Under the pieces are notes generated by a model. The model ran no database searches, was not told the origin of the DNA, and saw only the letters and a program-made list of their open reading frames with translations. Shown here in pieces: positions 5,545 to 5,571 of a stretch of 5,571 nucleotides of DNA (positions within the stretch are counted from its first letter, which is position 1; every line of letters begins with the position of its first letter). A program made the translations under genes and the position numbers. Source of the stretch: Tardiphaga sp. (GTDB lineage Bacteria; Pseudomonadota; Alphaproteobacteria; Rhizobiales; Xanthobacteraceae); contig JAQGJF010000759.1 in NCBI GenBank assembly GCA_028290765.1, forward strand, positions 1 through 5,571, given 5' to 3'.

Positions 5545-5571
5545 ATGATAAACTCAGCGACATCCGTGCGA

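Noticed and set aside
5357..5563. 68-codon minus-strand frame at the right end
   Set aside because: Overlaps the amidase 3' end antisense, shows no recognisable features, and is probably chance.

Overview
The window is GC-rich DNA with complete genes, and it looks like an alphaproteobacterial chromosome, most likely Bradyrhizobium or a close relative such as Rhodopseudomonas or Afipia. The strongest clue is the left edge (1-99). It is a composite of two inverted repeats resembling the short intergenic palindromic repeats that I recall as common in Bradyrhizobium genomes. The gene families present (LysR regulator, DapA/aldolase-superfamily enzyme, MFS carrier, DUF169 protein, acetamidase/formamidase) are typical of the catabolic accessory regions of such soil bacteria. 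The genus call rests on recognition by eye, not on a search.

Layout. 1-102: intergenic repeat, with a long hairpin placed where the terminator of the LysR gene should be. 103-1014 (-): LysR-type regulator. 1015-1176: divergent control region holding an 18-bp dyad, candidate -10 boxes for both genes, and a strong leader hairpin. 1177-2127 (+): class I aldolase/dehydratase of the dihydrodipicolinate synthase superfamily. It keeps the Schiff-base lysine but lacks other residues that define true DapA. 2128-2206: intercistronic spacer with a perfect 12-bp-arm hairpin. 2207-3616 (+): 12-TM MFS metabolite transporter. 3617-3653: short convergent junction. 3654-4442 (-): DUF169 (COG2043-type) protein. 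4443-4552: second divergent control region. 4553-5452 (+): acetamidase/formamidase-family amidohydrolase. 5453-5571: downstream intergenic DNA with a small GC hairpin.

Working model. The LysR protein probably controls its own gene and the divergent aldolase-MFS operon. The carrier would import a small organic acid or similar metabolite, and the lyase would cleave or dehydrate a 2-oxo acid derived from it. The DUF169/amidase pair is a second divergent unit, perhaps for amide use. Its link to the first unit is by proximity only. No phage, transposase, CRISPR or RNA gene is visible. I see no dramatic new system. The least described elements are the DapA-like enzyme of unknown substrate, the DUF169/amidase pairing, and the three strong non-coding dyads.
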